Of a stretch of DNA of 64,000 nucleotides, positions 9,209 to 16,246 are shown piece after piece (the stretch's first letter is position 1; the number at the start of each line of letters is the position of its first letter). Location of the stretch: NCBI GenBank assembly GCA_002337005.1, contig DDFD01000056.1:5975-69974 (forward strand). The letters run 5' to 3'. The notes under the pieces are model-generated. The model did not search any database. It worked only from the letters and a program-made list of their open reading frames with translations, and was not told the origin of the DNA. A program made the translations under genes and the position numbers. This stretch comes from Flavobacteriales bacterium UBA1937 (GTDB lineage: Bacteria > Bacteroidota > Bacteroidia > Flavobacteriales > Weeksellaceae).

Positions 9209-11149
9209 ATGAAAAAGTATTCTATTTTTCTTCTATTCTTTTGCTTACAATTTGCATTTGCAAAAGTTACACTTCCAAAATTTTTCTCAGACAATATGGT
9301 GTTACAACGCAATAAACCAATTCCAATTTGGGGATTTGCGAATGCTGGAGAAAAAATTCAATTAAAATTTAAAAATCAAGTTAAAAATACCATTGCCAAT
9401 GAAAAAGGCCATTGGAAAATCACACTTTCTCCAGAGAAAGAAGGCGGACCTTTTGAAATGAAAATTTCTGGTGAAAATACCATTTCTATTAAAAATATAT
9501 TAATTGGTGAAGTTTGGCTTTGTAGCGGACAATCTAATATGGAATGGAATGTAAAAAATTCTAATGACGCCGAAAAAGAAATTGCAGATGCAGCGAAATA
9601 TCCTTTCATCAGACAAATAAAAGTAACAAAAGCCATCAATTCTTTGCCTCAAAATGACATTAATGGTGGAGAATGGTTGGTAAATAACAGCGAAAACGTA
9701 CAAGATTTTACAGCAGTTGGTTATTTCTTTGCCAAAAAATTATATCAAGAACTGAAAGTTCCTATCGGAATTTTGAACATTTCTTGGGGCGGAACTAATA
9801 TTGAAACGTGGATTGGAAGAGATGCTTTTGAAGGAAGTGATGATTTCAAAAATATGATTTCTAAGATGGAAAAGGTAGAAATGTCTGAATTCGAAAAAAC
9901 AAGCTACCAAAAACAACAGTCATTTTTAGAAAAAGTGCAAGGTTTTGGTCCAAAATCAATCAAGTTTGAAGATTTTATTTCTCCGAATTTCAATGACGAA
10001 AAGCTTCCAGAAGTTTATGCTCCAAAAATCTGGGAAGAGCAAGTTTTGCAAGTTTTTGACGGTGTAGTTTGGTATCGCAAGAAAATAAATTTAACCAAAG
10101 AAGATTTGGCTGTTGATGCAACTTTAAATTTATCAATGATAGATGATGCAGATGTAACTTACGTAAATGGTGTAGAAGTAGGAAATACCAACGTTTTTGA
10201 CAAATTTAGAACCTATAAAATTTCTAAAAATGTATTAAAAGAAGGCGAAAACATCATCGTTATCAAAATTACTGACACTGGTGGCGGTGGCGGAATTTGG
10301 GGCGAAAAAGACAAAGTAAACCTTCAATTATCAAACAGAACCATCGATTTATCTGGAACTTGGAAAATCTACGCAGACGAAATTAGAAATGTAATTTCAG
10401 AAAACGAATATCCAAGTTTGGTGTATAATGCAATGCTAAAACCTGTAATTCCGTATTCTATTGCAGGAGTTCTTTGGTATCAAGGCGAATCTAATGCAAG
10501 CAGAGCTTATGAATACAGAAAATCTTTTCCGCTTTTGATTGAAAGTTGGAGAAAAAATTGGGGTTATGATTTTCCGTTTTATTTTGTGCAATTGGCAACT
10601 TTTGGTACGAATGGAGACAGCAATTCTGGAAGCGATTGGGCAGAACTGAGAGAAGCTCAAACTTTAACTTTAAATCTAAAAAACACAGCAATGGTAGTTA
10701 CCACCGATGTTGGAAATGCAAAAGATATACATCCAAGAAATAAAATAACGGTTGGAAACAGATTGGCAAATATTGCTTTGAAAAAAGTTTATGCCAAAAA
10801 ATTGCCGAATATAGAAAGTCCGGTTTATCAATCGATGAAAGTTTTGGGTAATAAAATTGAGATCACTTTTAAAAATTCCAATACTGGATTTTTAGTAAAA
10901 GGAAAAGAAATTGCAGGTTTCGAAATTGCAGATGAAAATCAGAATTTTGTTCGCGCAATTGCTTTAACTCAAGGAAATAAAATCATTGTTTTTTCAGATA
11001 AAATTAAAAATCCAAAAGCAGTAAGATACGGTTGGAAAGGTGATGATTCCGAAATTAATCTTTTCAGTAAAGAAGGATTGCCTGTTTCGCCATTCAGAAC
11101 AGATGATTGGAAAACGATAACGAAAGATGTTCATTATCAATTGAAATAA
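9209..11149 (+). CDS. Sialate O-acetylesterase-like carbohydrate esterase
   Basis: This 646-aa exported protein (signal peptide MKKYSIFLLFFCLQFAFA) belongs to the SASA/9-O-acetylesterase family, which removes acetyl groups from sialic acids or other glycans. The nucleophile block is CSGQSNMEW (about residues 107-115). A second conserved block is WYQGESNA, and the C-terminal Asp-His pair is in DVGNAKDIHPRNK. A beta-sandwich insertion (about 270-400, containing GVVWYRKKINL) separates the blocks, as in the long members of the family. It has no glycan-utilisation neighbours (no SusC/SusD), so the substrate is uncertain. It likely acts in the periplasm. Confidence 0.88.
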   Translation: MKKYSIFLLFFCLQFAFAKVTLPKFFSDNMVLQRNKPIPIWGFANAGEKIQLKFKNQVKNTIANEKGHWKITLSPEKEGGPFEMKISGENTISIKNILIGEVWLCSGQSNMEWNVKNSNDAEKEIADAAKYPFIRQIKVTKAINSLPQNDINGGEWLVNNSENVQDFTAVGYFFAKKLYQELKVPIGILNISWGGTNIETWIGRDAFEGSDDFKNMISKMEKVEMSEFEKTSYQKQQSFLEKVQGFGPKSIKFEDFISPNFNDEKLPEVYAPKIWEEQVLQVFDGVVWYRKKINLTKEDLAVDATLNLSMIDDADVTYVNGVEVGNTNVFDKFRTYKISKNVLKEGENIIVIKITDTGGGGGIWGEKDKVNLQLSNRTIDLSGTWKIYADEIRNVISENEYPSLVYNAMLKPVIPYSIAGVLWYQGESNASRAYEYRKSFPLLIESWRKNWGYDFPFYFVQLATFGTNGDSNSGSDWAELREAQTLTLNLKNTAMVVTTDVGNAKDIHPRNKITVGNRLANIALKKVYAKKLPNIESPVYQSMKVLGNKIEITFKNSNTGFLVKGKEIAGFEIADENQNFVRAIALTQGNKIIVFSDKIKNPKAVRYGWKGDDSEINLFSKEGLPVSPFRTDDWKTITKDVHYQLK

Positions 11150-11155
11150 AATAAT

Positions 11156-11338
11156 AGAGGTCACCACTTAATTACATATCTGAAAACTTTAATCTCTCGC
11201 TGATTAATCAGATTTTGCAGATATAAAATTCAGCATCTATTCATCTGCTGAATCAGCTCAATCCGCGAGAGTAAAAAAACAGATGAAAAAACCTTTTAAA
11301 TTTAGAATTTAGGGATATGAAGTTATCTTGTGACCTCT
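11156..11338. repeat. Nested inverted-repeat element (about 183 bp)
   Basis: The outer arms begin with AGAGGTCAC (11156-11164) and end with the exact complement GTGACCTCT (11330-11338). Imperfect pairing extends inward about 26 bases. Inside is a second pair, CTCTCGC (about 11192) and GCGAGAG (about 11265), enclosing smaller GATTAATC and CAGCAGATG-type palindromes. There is no open reading frame. It looks like a miniature inverted-repeat element or structured RNA rather than a simple terminator. Confidence 0.65.
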
Positions 11339-11340
11339 GT

Positions 11341-11378
11341 AAAATAAAAAAGGAAGTTTAGAAATTTAAACTTCCTTT
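11341..11378 (-). terminator. Terminator of the DedA pair, overlapping the stop codon
   Basis: A 12-bp perfect stem AAAGGAAGTTTA/TAAACTTCCTTT (11349-11360 with 11367-11378) is followed on the minus strand by a T-rich run. The promoter-side arm encodes the last residues (KKEV) of the DedA protein. Confidence 0.85.
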
Positions 11379-12025
11379 TTCTTTGAAAAAAATATTTGTT
11401 TGATGAGCGGAATATTTGCCAAAATAATAATTCCCCAAATCATTAAATCTAAATTTTCTTTTACCCATTGAATTTTCCCTAGATTATAACCGAGCAAACC
11501 GATTACACCAACCCAAAGAAAAGCACCAATTACACTAAAAGTAAGAAAAGTAGAATATTTTACCTTGGTAGAACCACATAAAAAAGGAACAATGGTTCTT
11601 ACAACAGGCACAAAACGAGCGATAATAATAGAATTTTTACCATTTTTATCAAAAAAATCTTTCGCTTTTTGGATGTGACTTTTCTTGATAAAACGATCTT
11701 TGTCACTATTCATAATATAATCTCCGAAACGTTTTCCTACGTAATAATTGACATTATCACCTAAAATCGCCGCAAACATAAGCAATGGAATTACAATCCA
11801 AATATTAAGAGATTCTTCTTGAGCCAAAAGTCCTATAGTAAAAATCAATGCATCACCAGGAAGGAAAGGCATTAAAAAAGAAGCTACAATAAGACCTGTC
11901 TCTGCAAAAATAATCGCAAAAAGAAAGACATAAACCCAATTGTTGTATTTTTCTATAATAGAAAGTAATACTTGATCAGGTTTTGAAACAAAATCAATGA
12001 TAAAATTCCAAATGCTTTCTAACAT
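11366..12025 (-). CDS. DedA family membrane protein (second of pair)
   Basis: DedA proteins are inner-membrane transporters of the VTT/SNARE-associated fold, linked to lipid-carrier (undecaprenyl phosphate) flipping, envelope homeostasis and resistance to cationic compounds. The 219-aa product shows family hallmarks: an acidic residue in FAETGL, FLPGDALIF, GDNVNYYVGKRFGD, and the paired arginines in RFVPVVRTIVPF. About five hydrophobic segments are visible. It lies 2 bp after a paralogue with the same motifs, so the two are probably translated together from the promoter near 12685. The specific substrate cannot be read from the sequence. Confidence 0.9.
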   Translation of the reverse strand: MLESIWNFIIDFVSKPDQVLLSIIEKYNNWVYVFLFAIIFAETGLIVASFLMPFLPGDALIFTIGLLAQEESLNIWIVIPLLMFAAILGDNVNYYVGKRFGDYIMNSDKDRFIKKSHIQKAKDFFDKNGKNSIIIARFVPVVRTIVPFLCGSTKVKYSTFLTFSVIGAFLWVGVIGLLGYNLGKIQWVKENLDLMIWGIIILANIPLIKQIFFSKKKEV

Positions 12026-12027
12026 TT

Positions 12028-12663
12028 TTATTTCTTTCTTTTAATCGCCTTAAAGATAATAGGTAAAATTGAAACAAAAACAATTCCTAAAACAAATTTT
12101 TCAAAATTTAATTTCACCCATTCTATATTTCCTAGAAAATAGCCTAATAATGTGATTGATGAAACCCAAAGTATAGCTCCTGAAATACAGTACAATAGAT
12201 AAGTTCTATACTTCATTTCACCAGCTCCCGCTACAAAAGGTGCAATGGTTCTCACAATCGGGATAAATCTCGCCAAAATGACCGTTTTACCGCCATTTTC
12301 CGCAAAATATCTTTCGGTTTCTTCGATGTGAGATTTTTTTAGGAATAGAATTTTTTCTTTAGACTGAATGTAGTCTCCAAACTTTTTACCAATAAAATAA
12401 TTGACATTATCTCCTAAAAGTGCAGCAAAAATAAGCAATGGAATAACGGTGTAAATATCGATTTGTCCTGTAGTTGAAGCAATTAAACCTACCGCAAAAA
12501 GTAACGAATCTCCTGGTAACAAAGGCACTACAACAACACCCGTTTCCACAAAAATCACCAAAAATAAAAATAAGTAAATATATACTCCGTAATCTCTAAT
12601 AATCTCCGTGAGTACAAGTAAAGGATTCCCTAAAAATTCAAGGAAATAATGTATTAAATCCAT
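12028..12663 (-). CDS. DedA family membrane protein (first of pair)
   Basis: This 211-aa paralogue of the next gene has the same motif order: FVETGVVV, LLPGDSLLF, GDNVNYFIGKKFGD and RFIPIVRTIAPFVAGAG. It is the promoter-proximal member of a two-gene operon. A -7 box (TATCTTTG at 12682-12689 on the minus strand) predicts a leader of about 14 bases. The two proteins diverge most at the C-terminus and in the loop after the first helix. This suggests an old tandem duplication, with the products acting as different transporters or as a hetero-oligomer; both are inference. Confidence 0.9.
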   Translation of the reverse strand: MDLIHYFLEFLGNPLLVLTEIIRDYGVYIYLFLFLVIFVETGVVVVPLLPGDSLLFAVGLIASTTGQIDIYTVIPLLIFAALLGDNVNYFIGKKFGDYIQSKEKILFLKKSHIEETERYFAENGGKTVILARFIPIVRTIAPFVAGAGEMKYRTYLLYCISGAILWVSSITLLGYFLGNIEWVKLNFEKFVLGIVFVSILPIIFKAIKRKK

Positions 12664-12672
12664 CTATTCATC

Positions 12673-12689
12673 TATATTTGACAAAGATA
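12673..12689. promoter_or_regulatory. Overlapping opposed -7 boxes between dedA and dnaG
   Basis: TATATTTG (plus strand, 12673-12680) and TATCTTTG (minus strand, 12682-12689) are separated by one base. Each predicted start site falls in the other box. The minus box fits the DedA operon (leader about 14 nt). The plus box would give dnaG a leader of about 95 nt. Confidence 0.5.
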
Positions 12690-12779
12690 ATATTTAAAAA
12701 TAAATTCTATTGTTAAAATATTCTAAAATCCTATAATTAACCAATAAAAACCTTCAAGTAATTTTTGTAATTTTACCGA

Positions 12780-14696
12780 ATGATTTCTCAGAAAACCATA
12801 GACAAAATATTTTCAACTATAAGAGTTGAAGAAATTATTGGCGAATATGTTCAACTGAAACGAGCTGGCTCTAACTTCAAAGGTTTGAGTCCTTTTCACG
12901 ATGAAAAAACGCCAAGTTTTGTGGTTTCTCCGAGTAAACAAATCTGGAAAGACTTTTCATCAGGAAAAGGTGGAAGTGCCATCACTTTTTTGATGGAAAT
13001 AGAAAATTTTACTTATCCAGAAGCGCTAAGACACGCTGCCAAAAAGTACGGAATTGAAATTGAAGAAGACAAAGTAGAATATTCTGAAGAGCAAAAAAAG
13101 GCGCAAACCGAAAGAGAATTGCTTTACAAAATTCACGAAGTTGCCAATACTTTTTTTCAAGAAATTCTTTGGGAAAACGAAGAAGGAAAAGCAATCGGAC
13201 TCTCCTATTTCAAAGAACGTGAGTTGCACGATGACATCATCAAAAAATTTCAACTCGGATATTCCCCCGAACAAAAAGATGCGTTTACCAAATATGCCTT
13301 AGAAAAAGGCTACGAAAAAGAAATTTTAGAAAAATCTGGAATTTCTATTTTCCCAGAAAATACACCAACTGGTGTCGATAGATTTCGTGAACGTGTCATT
13401 TTCCCAATTCATAGTTTTTCGGGTAGAGTTTTAGGTTTTGGAGCAAGAATTTTAAAATCCAATGTAAAAACTGCGAAATATCTCAATTCTCCAGAAACCG
13501 AAATTTACCATAAATCTAACGTTCTCTATGGTCTTAACCAAAGTAAACAAGCGATTTCTAAACAAAATCTTTGTCTTTTGGTAGAAGGTTATATGGACGT
13601 AATTTCGCTCCATCAAAGCGGAATTGAAAACGTGGTGGCAAGTTCTGGAACAGCACTTACCACAGAACAAATAAAACTCATCAAACGTCTCACCGAAAAC
13701 GTAACCATCCTTTTTGATGGCGATGCAGCAGGAATTAAAGCCAGTTTCAGAAGTATTGATATGCTGCTTGCAGAAGGCACAAACATAAGAGTGGCACTGT
13801 TTCCTGATGGTGATGATCCCGATTCTTTTGCAAGAAAACATCCTAGAGAATTTGTAGAAAATTTTATAAAAACCGAAGCTAAAGATTTCATAGATTTTAA
13901 GGCAGAAATTTTATTAAAAGAAGCGCAAAACGATCCGATAAAAAAAGCTGAAGCAATAAGAGATATTGTAAAATCTATCGGCTTTGTGAGCAATGCTTTG
14001 AAGCAAGAGATTTTCATCAAAGAAATTTCAACCAAATTTGAGCTTTCAGAACAGTCGCTTTTTAATGAATTAGGCGTTCAGAAACAGATTGTTCAGCAAC
14101 ATCAACCAAAAGAGAAAAAGGAAACGCAAGTTGTAAAACTCGAAAAAGTTCAAGAAGTTTTAGTAAATGTAAATCCGCTTTTGGTTTTAGAAGAAAAATT
14201 AGTTGAGCTGATGCTAAAATATGGAGATTACGTTCTTGATAGACAAACTCCAGAAAATGAGGCCTATCAAATCACGGTAATTGAAGAAATTATCAATCAT
14301 TTAGAAGAAGATCAATGCGAAATTATCTCACCAATTAACCAAAAAATTATTGAAGAAATAAAACTAGGAATTGCACAAAGCGAACTTCGTTCTGGTAACT
14401 TTTTTATGACTTTGATGGACGAAAATATCGTTTCCAAAACAGCAGATGCTTTAGTAAATCCTTATGAAACAAGCAATTGGGAAAAACACAACATTTATTT
14501 CAGTAAAGAAGAAGAATTGGTAGATAGAATTGTAAAAGATGTCGTGATAAGATACAAAAGAGAATACATCATTAAGATTATCAATGATTTAAAACAACAA
14601 ATCAGTGAAGAAAACAGCGAAGATGCTTACCGAAAAATCATAAGTCTCACTCAATTAAAAAATAAAATAGACCAAAAATTATATCGTATTTTGTGA
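12780..14696 (+). CDS. dnaG: DNA primase with degenerate zinc-binding domain
   Basis: DnaG makes the RNA primers for replication. The 638-aa product has an N-terminal CHC2-like domain, a TOPRIM catalytic core (LLVEGYMDVISLHQ, with DGDAAGIKA as the metal-binding acidic pair) and a C-terminal helicase-interaction region (about 450-638). In the N-terminal domain the usual Cys-His-Cys-Cys zinc ligands read S-PFH (first Cys to Ser, His kept) and WKDFSSGKGG, where the YHCFGCG-type cysteines are replaced. Only one ligand remains, so zinc is probably not bound. The rest of the protein is intact. TAATTTTA lies four bases before the ATG and could be a -7 box for a leaderless transcript. clpP follows after 70 bp. 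Confidence 0.96.
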   Translation: MISQKTIDKIFSTIRVEEIIGEYVQLKRAGSNFKGLSPFHDEKTPSFVVSPSKQIWKDFSSGKGGSAITFLMEIENFTYPEALRHAAKKYGIEIEEDKVEYSEEQKKAQTERELLYKIHEVANTFFQEILWENEEGKAIGLSYFKERELHDDIIKKFQLGYSPEQKDAFTKYALEKGYEKEILEKSGISIFPENTPTGVDRFRERVIFPIHSFSGRVLGFGARILKSNVKTAKYLNSPETEIYHKSNVLYGLNQSKQAISKQNLCLLVEGYMDVISLHQSGIENVVASSGTALTTEQIKLIKRLTENVTILFDGDAAGIKASFRSIDMLLAEGTNIRVALFPDGDDPDSFARKHPREFVENFIKTEAKDFIDFKAEILLKEAQNDPIKKAEAIRDIVKSIGFVSNALKQEIFIKEISTKFELSEQSLFNELGVQKQIVQQHQPKEKKETQVVKLEKVQEVLVNVNPLLVLEEKLVELMLKYGDYVLDRQTPENEAYQITVIEEIINHLEEDQCEIISPINQKIIEEIKLGIAQSELRSGNFFMTLMDENIVSKTADALVNPYETSNWEKHNIYFSKEEELVDRIVKDVVIRYKREYIIKIINDLKQQISEENSEDAYRKIISLTQLKNKIDQKLYRIL

Positions 14697-14705
14697 CACT
14701 TTGGC

Positions 14706-14737
14706 TAAATTTGTAAAAAGGTACAGACTTTGTCTGT
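14706..14737 (+). promoter_or_regulatory. clpP promoter with palindromic leader element
   Basis: TAAATTTG (14706-14713) matches the -7 consensus. Ten bases later is the perfect palindrome ACAGAC-TTT-GTCTGT (14723-14737), which falls at the start of the predicted mRNA. It could be an operator or a 5' stabilising hairpin. Confidence 0.45.
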
Positions 14738-14766
14738 TTCAATATAAATAAGAATAAAATATTATT

Positions 14767-15444
14767 ATGGATATTAAAAAAGATTTCAGAGATTTCTCTG
14801 TAAAACATTTAGGGAACAGCGGATTAGCAACAGATCAATATATGGGAACATTCAACCCAACTAATCTCACGCCTTACATTATGGAAGAACGAAGAATGAA
14901 CGTAGCTCAAATGGATGTTTTTTCTCGATTGATGATGGATAGAATCATTTTCCTAGGAACTGGGATTGATGACCAAGTTGCCAATATTGTAACCGCTCAA
15001 TTATTATTTTTAGAAAGTTCAGATCCTTCTAAAGATATTCAGATTTACATTAATTCTCCTGGTGGAAGTGTTTATGCAGGTTTAGGAATTTATGACACGA
15101 TGCAAATCATCAAACCAGATGTTGCCACCATTTGTACAGGAATGGCAGCAAGTATGGGAGCCGTTTTGTTAGTTGCTGGCGAAAAAGGAAAACGTTCTGC
15201 ACTTAAACATTCTAGGGTGATGATTCATCAACCAAGTGGCGGAGCTCAAGGTGTTGCAAGTGATATGGAAATTAATTTAAGAGAGATGCTAAAACTCAAA
15301 AAGGAATTATATGACATTATTTCTAACCATTCTGGACAAACTTATGAATGGGTAGAAAAAGCGTCTGACAGAGATTATTGGATGACTTCTACCGAAGCTA
15401 AAGAATTCGGAATGGTAGATGAAGTTTTAGAGAAAAAATCTTAA
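14767..15444 (+). CDS. clpP: ATP-dependent Clp protease proteolytic subunit
   Basis: ClpP forms the tetradecameric serine protease chamber that works with ClpX/ClpA unfoldases in cytoplasmic protein quality control. The 225-aa product has the nucleophile in GMAASMGAVLL (Ser about 129), the catalytic His in HSRVMIHQPSGG (about 154), and the handle region LREMLKLKKELYDIISNHSG. The N-terminal extension of about 25 residues before the axial loop is probably a propeptide, as in many ClpP proteins. clpX is not adjacent here. The gene has its own promoter (14706) and terminator (15466). Confidence 0.97.
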   Translation: MDIKKDFRDFSVKHLGNSGLATDQYMGTFNPTNLTPYIMEERRMNVAQMDVFSRLMMDRIIFLGTGIDDQVANIVTAQLLFLESSDPSKDIQIYINSPGGSVYAGLGIYDTMQIIKPDVATICTGMAASMGAVLLVAGEKGKRSALKHSRVMIHQPSGGAQGVASDMEINLREMLKLKKELYDIISNHSGQTYEWVEKASDRDYWMTSTEAKEFGMVDEVLEKKS

Positions 15445-15465
15445 AATTTTAGAAAATATTATATT

Positions 15466-15498
15466 AAAGAACGTGCTTTTTAGTGCGTTCTTTTTATT
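15466..15498 (+). terminator. Terminator of clpP
   Basis: The arms AAAGAACGTGC (15466-15476) and GTGCGTTCTTT (15483-15493) pair over 11 positions with two wobbles and run into T. Its T tract overlaps the next -7 box. Confidence 0.8.
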
Positions 15499-15502
15499 TT
15501 TG
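15495..15502 (+). promoter_or_regulatory. -7 box TATTTTTG four bases before ATG
   Basis: This exact TAnnTTTG match at 15495-15502 is followed by four bases and the ATG at 15507. A start site at the usual distance would make the mRNA leaderless. The box overlaps the T tract of the clpP terminator. Confidence 0.5.
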
Positions 15503-15506
15503 TAAA

Positions 15507-15743
15507 ATGAAAACCATCCAAATAAAAGCCAACGACTTTTTTGAATTTATAAAAATAAAAGACACCTCAATGTGGGAAATTTTCTCACAAATGATAGATG
15601 GCGCAGAAAAAGAAATCATCTTTTTAGACGAAGAAGAAAAAGTACTTTTCATTTACATTCTTCCAAAAAATTTAGAAAAATTAGAAGAAGACCGAAAAAT
15701 TTTTGCCAAAGAATATGCTGATAAAATATCTGATTTGAATTAA
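15507..15743 (+). CDS. Small protein of unknown function
   Basis: A 78-aa soluble protein, MKTIQIKANDFFEFIKIKDTSMW and onward, that I do not recognise. It is acidic, with a short central strand (EEKVLFIYILPKN) and a C-terminal helix rich in charged residues. I chose the ATG at 15507 over an in-frame GTG at 15483, because the GTG lies in the clpP terminator and the -7 box sits between the two. The stop codon TAA overlaps the expected start of the next frame (TAATA, with ATA where ATG would be). This points to a two-gene unit in which both were once translationally coupled. The family and role are unknown. Confidence 0.7.
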   Translation: MKTIQIKANDFFEFIKIKDTSMWEIFSQMIDGAEKEIIFLDEEEKVLFIYILPKNLEKLEEDRKIFAKEYADKISDLN

Positions 15744-16234
15744 TAAAAATATATCAAGTAAAATATTCATTAAATAAAATACTAAATCATTATATAGAAG
15801 TATTTTTATATTTTTTCCCTTTTTACATTATAAGTTTAGTTGAAACCACCCATAAATTCAAAAATACAGTTATCGTTTGTCAGTATATTAGTTTAGCTTA
15901 TATTACATTAGTAATTATTTCTCTTGTAAAAGGTCTTATCAAATACAGAAACAAAACTTTTATAAAACTAGACTCAGAAAAACTTCAGATAGCAAATAAG
16001 ATAATCAACAGAAATAAAATAGTTTCTATTTCTCTTTTTACAAAAATTGCAAATTACACTTATTGGTTTGCTGCACATCCTGAAAAAAGAAGTTCTAAGA
16101 AACACTACCTGAATATTCATTTTGAAAACAAAAATCAATTATTTGATTTAGAACATAATTTTTCCGAATTTGAAACATCTATTATTTTTGAAAATCTTCA
16201 AAAGCATTTCAATAATAATTCTTTAAATTCGTAA
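15743..16234 (+). pseudogene. Membrane-anchored protein whose start codon is ATA
   Basis: A frame of 163 codons runs from 15743 to the TAA at 16232-16234. No ATG occurs anywhere from 15744 to 16246, and I see no in-frame GTG or TTG. The translation looks genuinely coding: it begins (I)KIYQVKYSLNK, has two hydrophobic segments (around YIEVFLYFFPFYIIS and YISLAYITLVIISLV), then a polar domain with strands such as KTFIKLDSEKLQI and KKHYLNIHFENK. This layout resembles small bacterial membrane proteins with a PH-like domain, but I cannot name the family. An ATG-to-ATA change at 15743, in a former TAATG overlap with the previous gene, best explains it. Use of a rare AUA start is the alternative. 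The M28 peptidase starts 12 bp later. Confidence 0.6.
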
Positions 16235-16246
16235 AAACTTTTTGAT

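Noticed and set aside
11366..12663. DedA pair as a duplicated mobile segment
   Set aside because: The two copies are clearly diverged and no flanking repeats are seen; an old gene duplication is sufficient.
13452..14035. Long antisense frames (129 and 140 codons) inside dnaG
   Set aside because: Their translations are Cys/Ser/Phe-rich shadows of the TOPRIM region of an intact gene.
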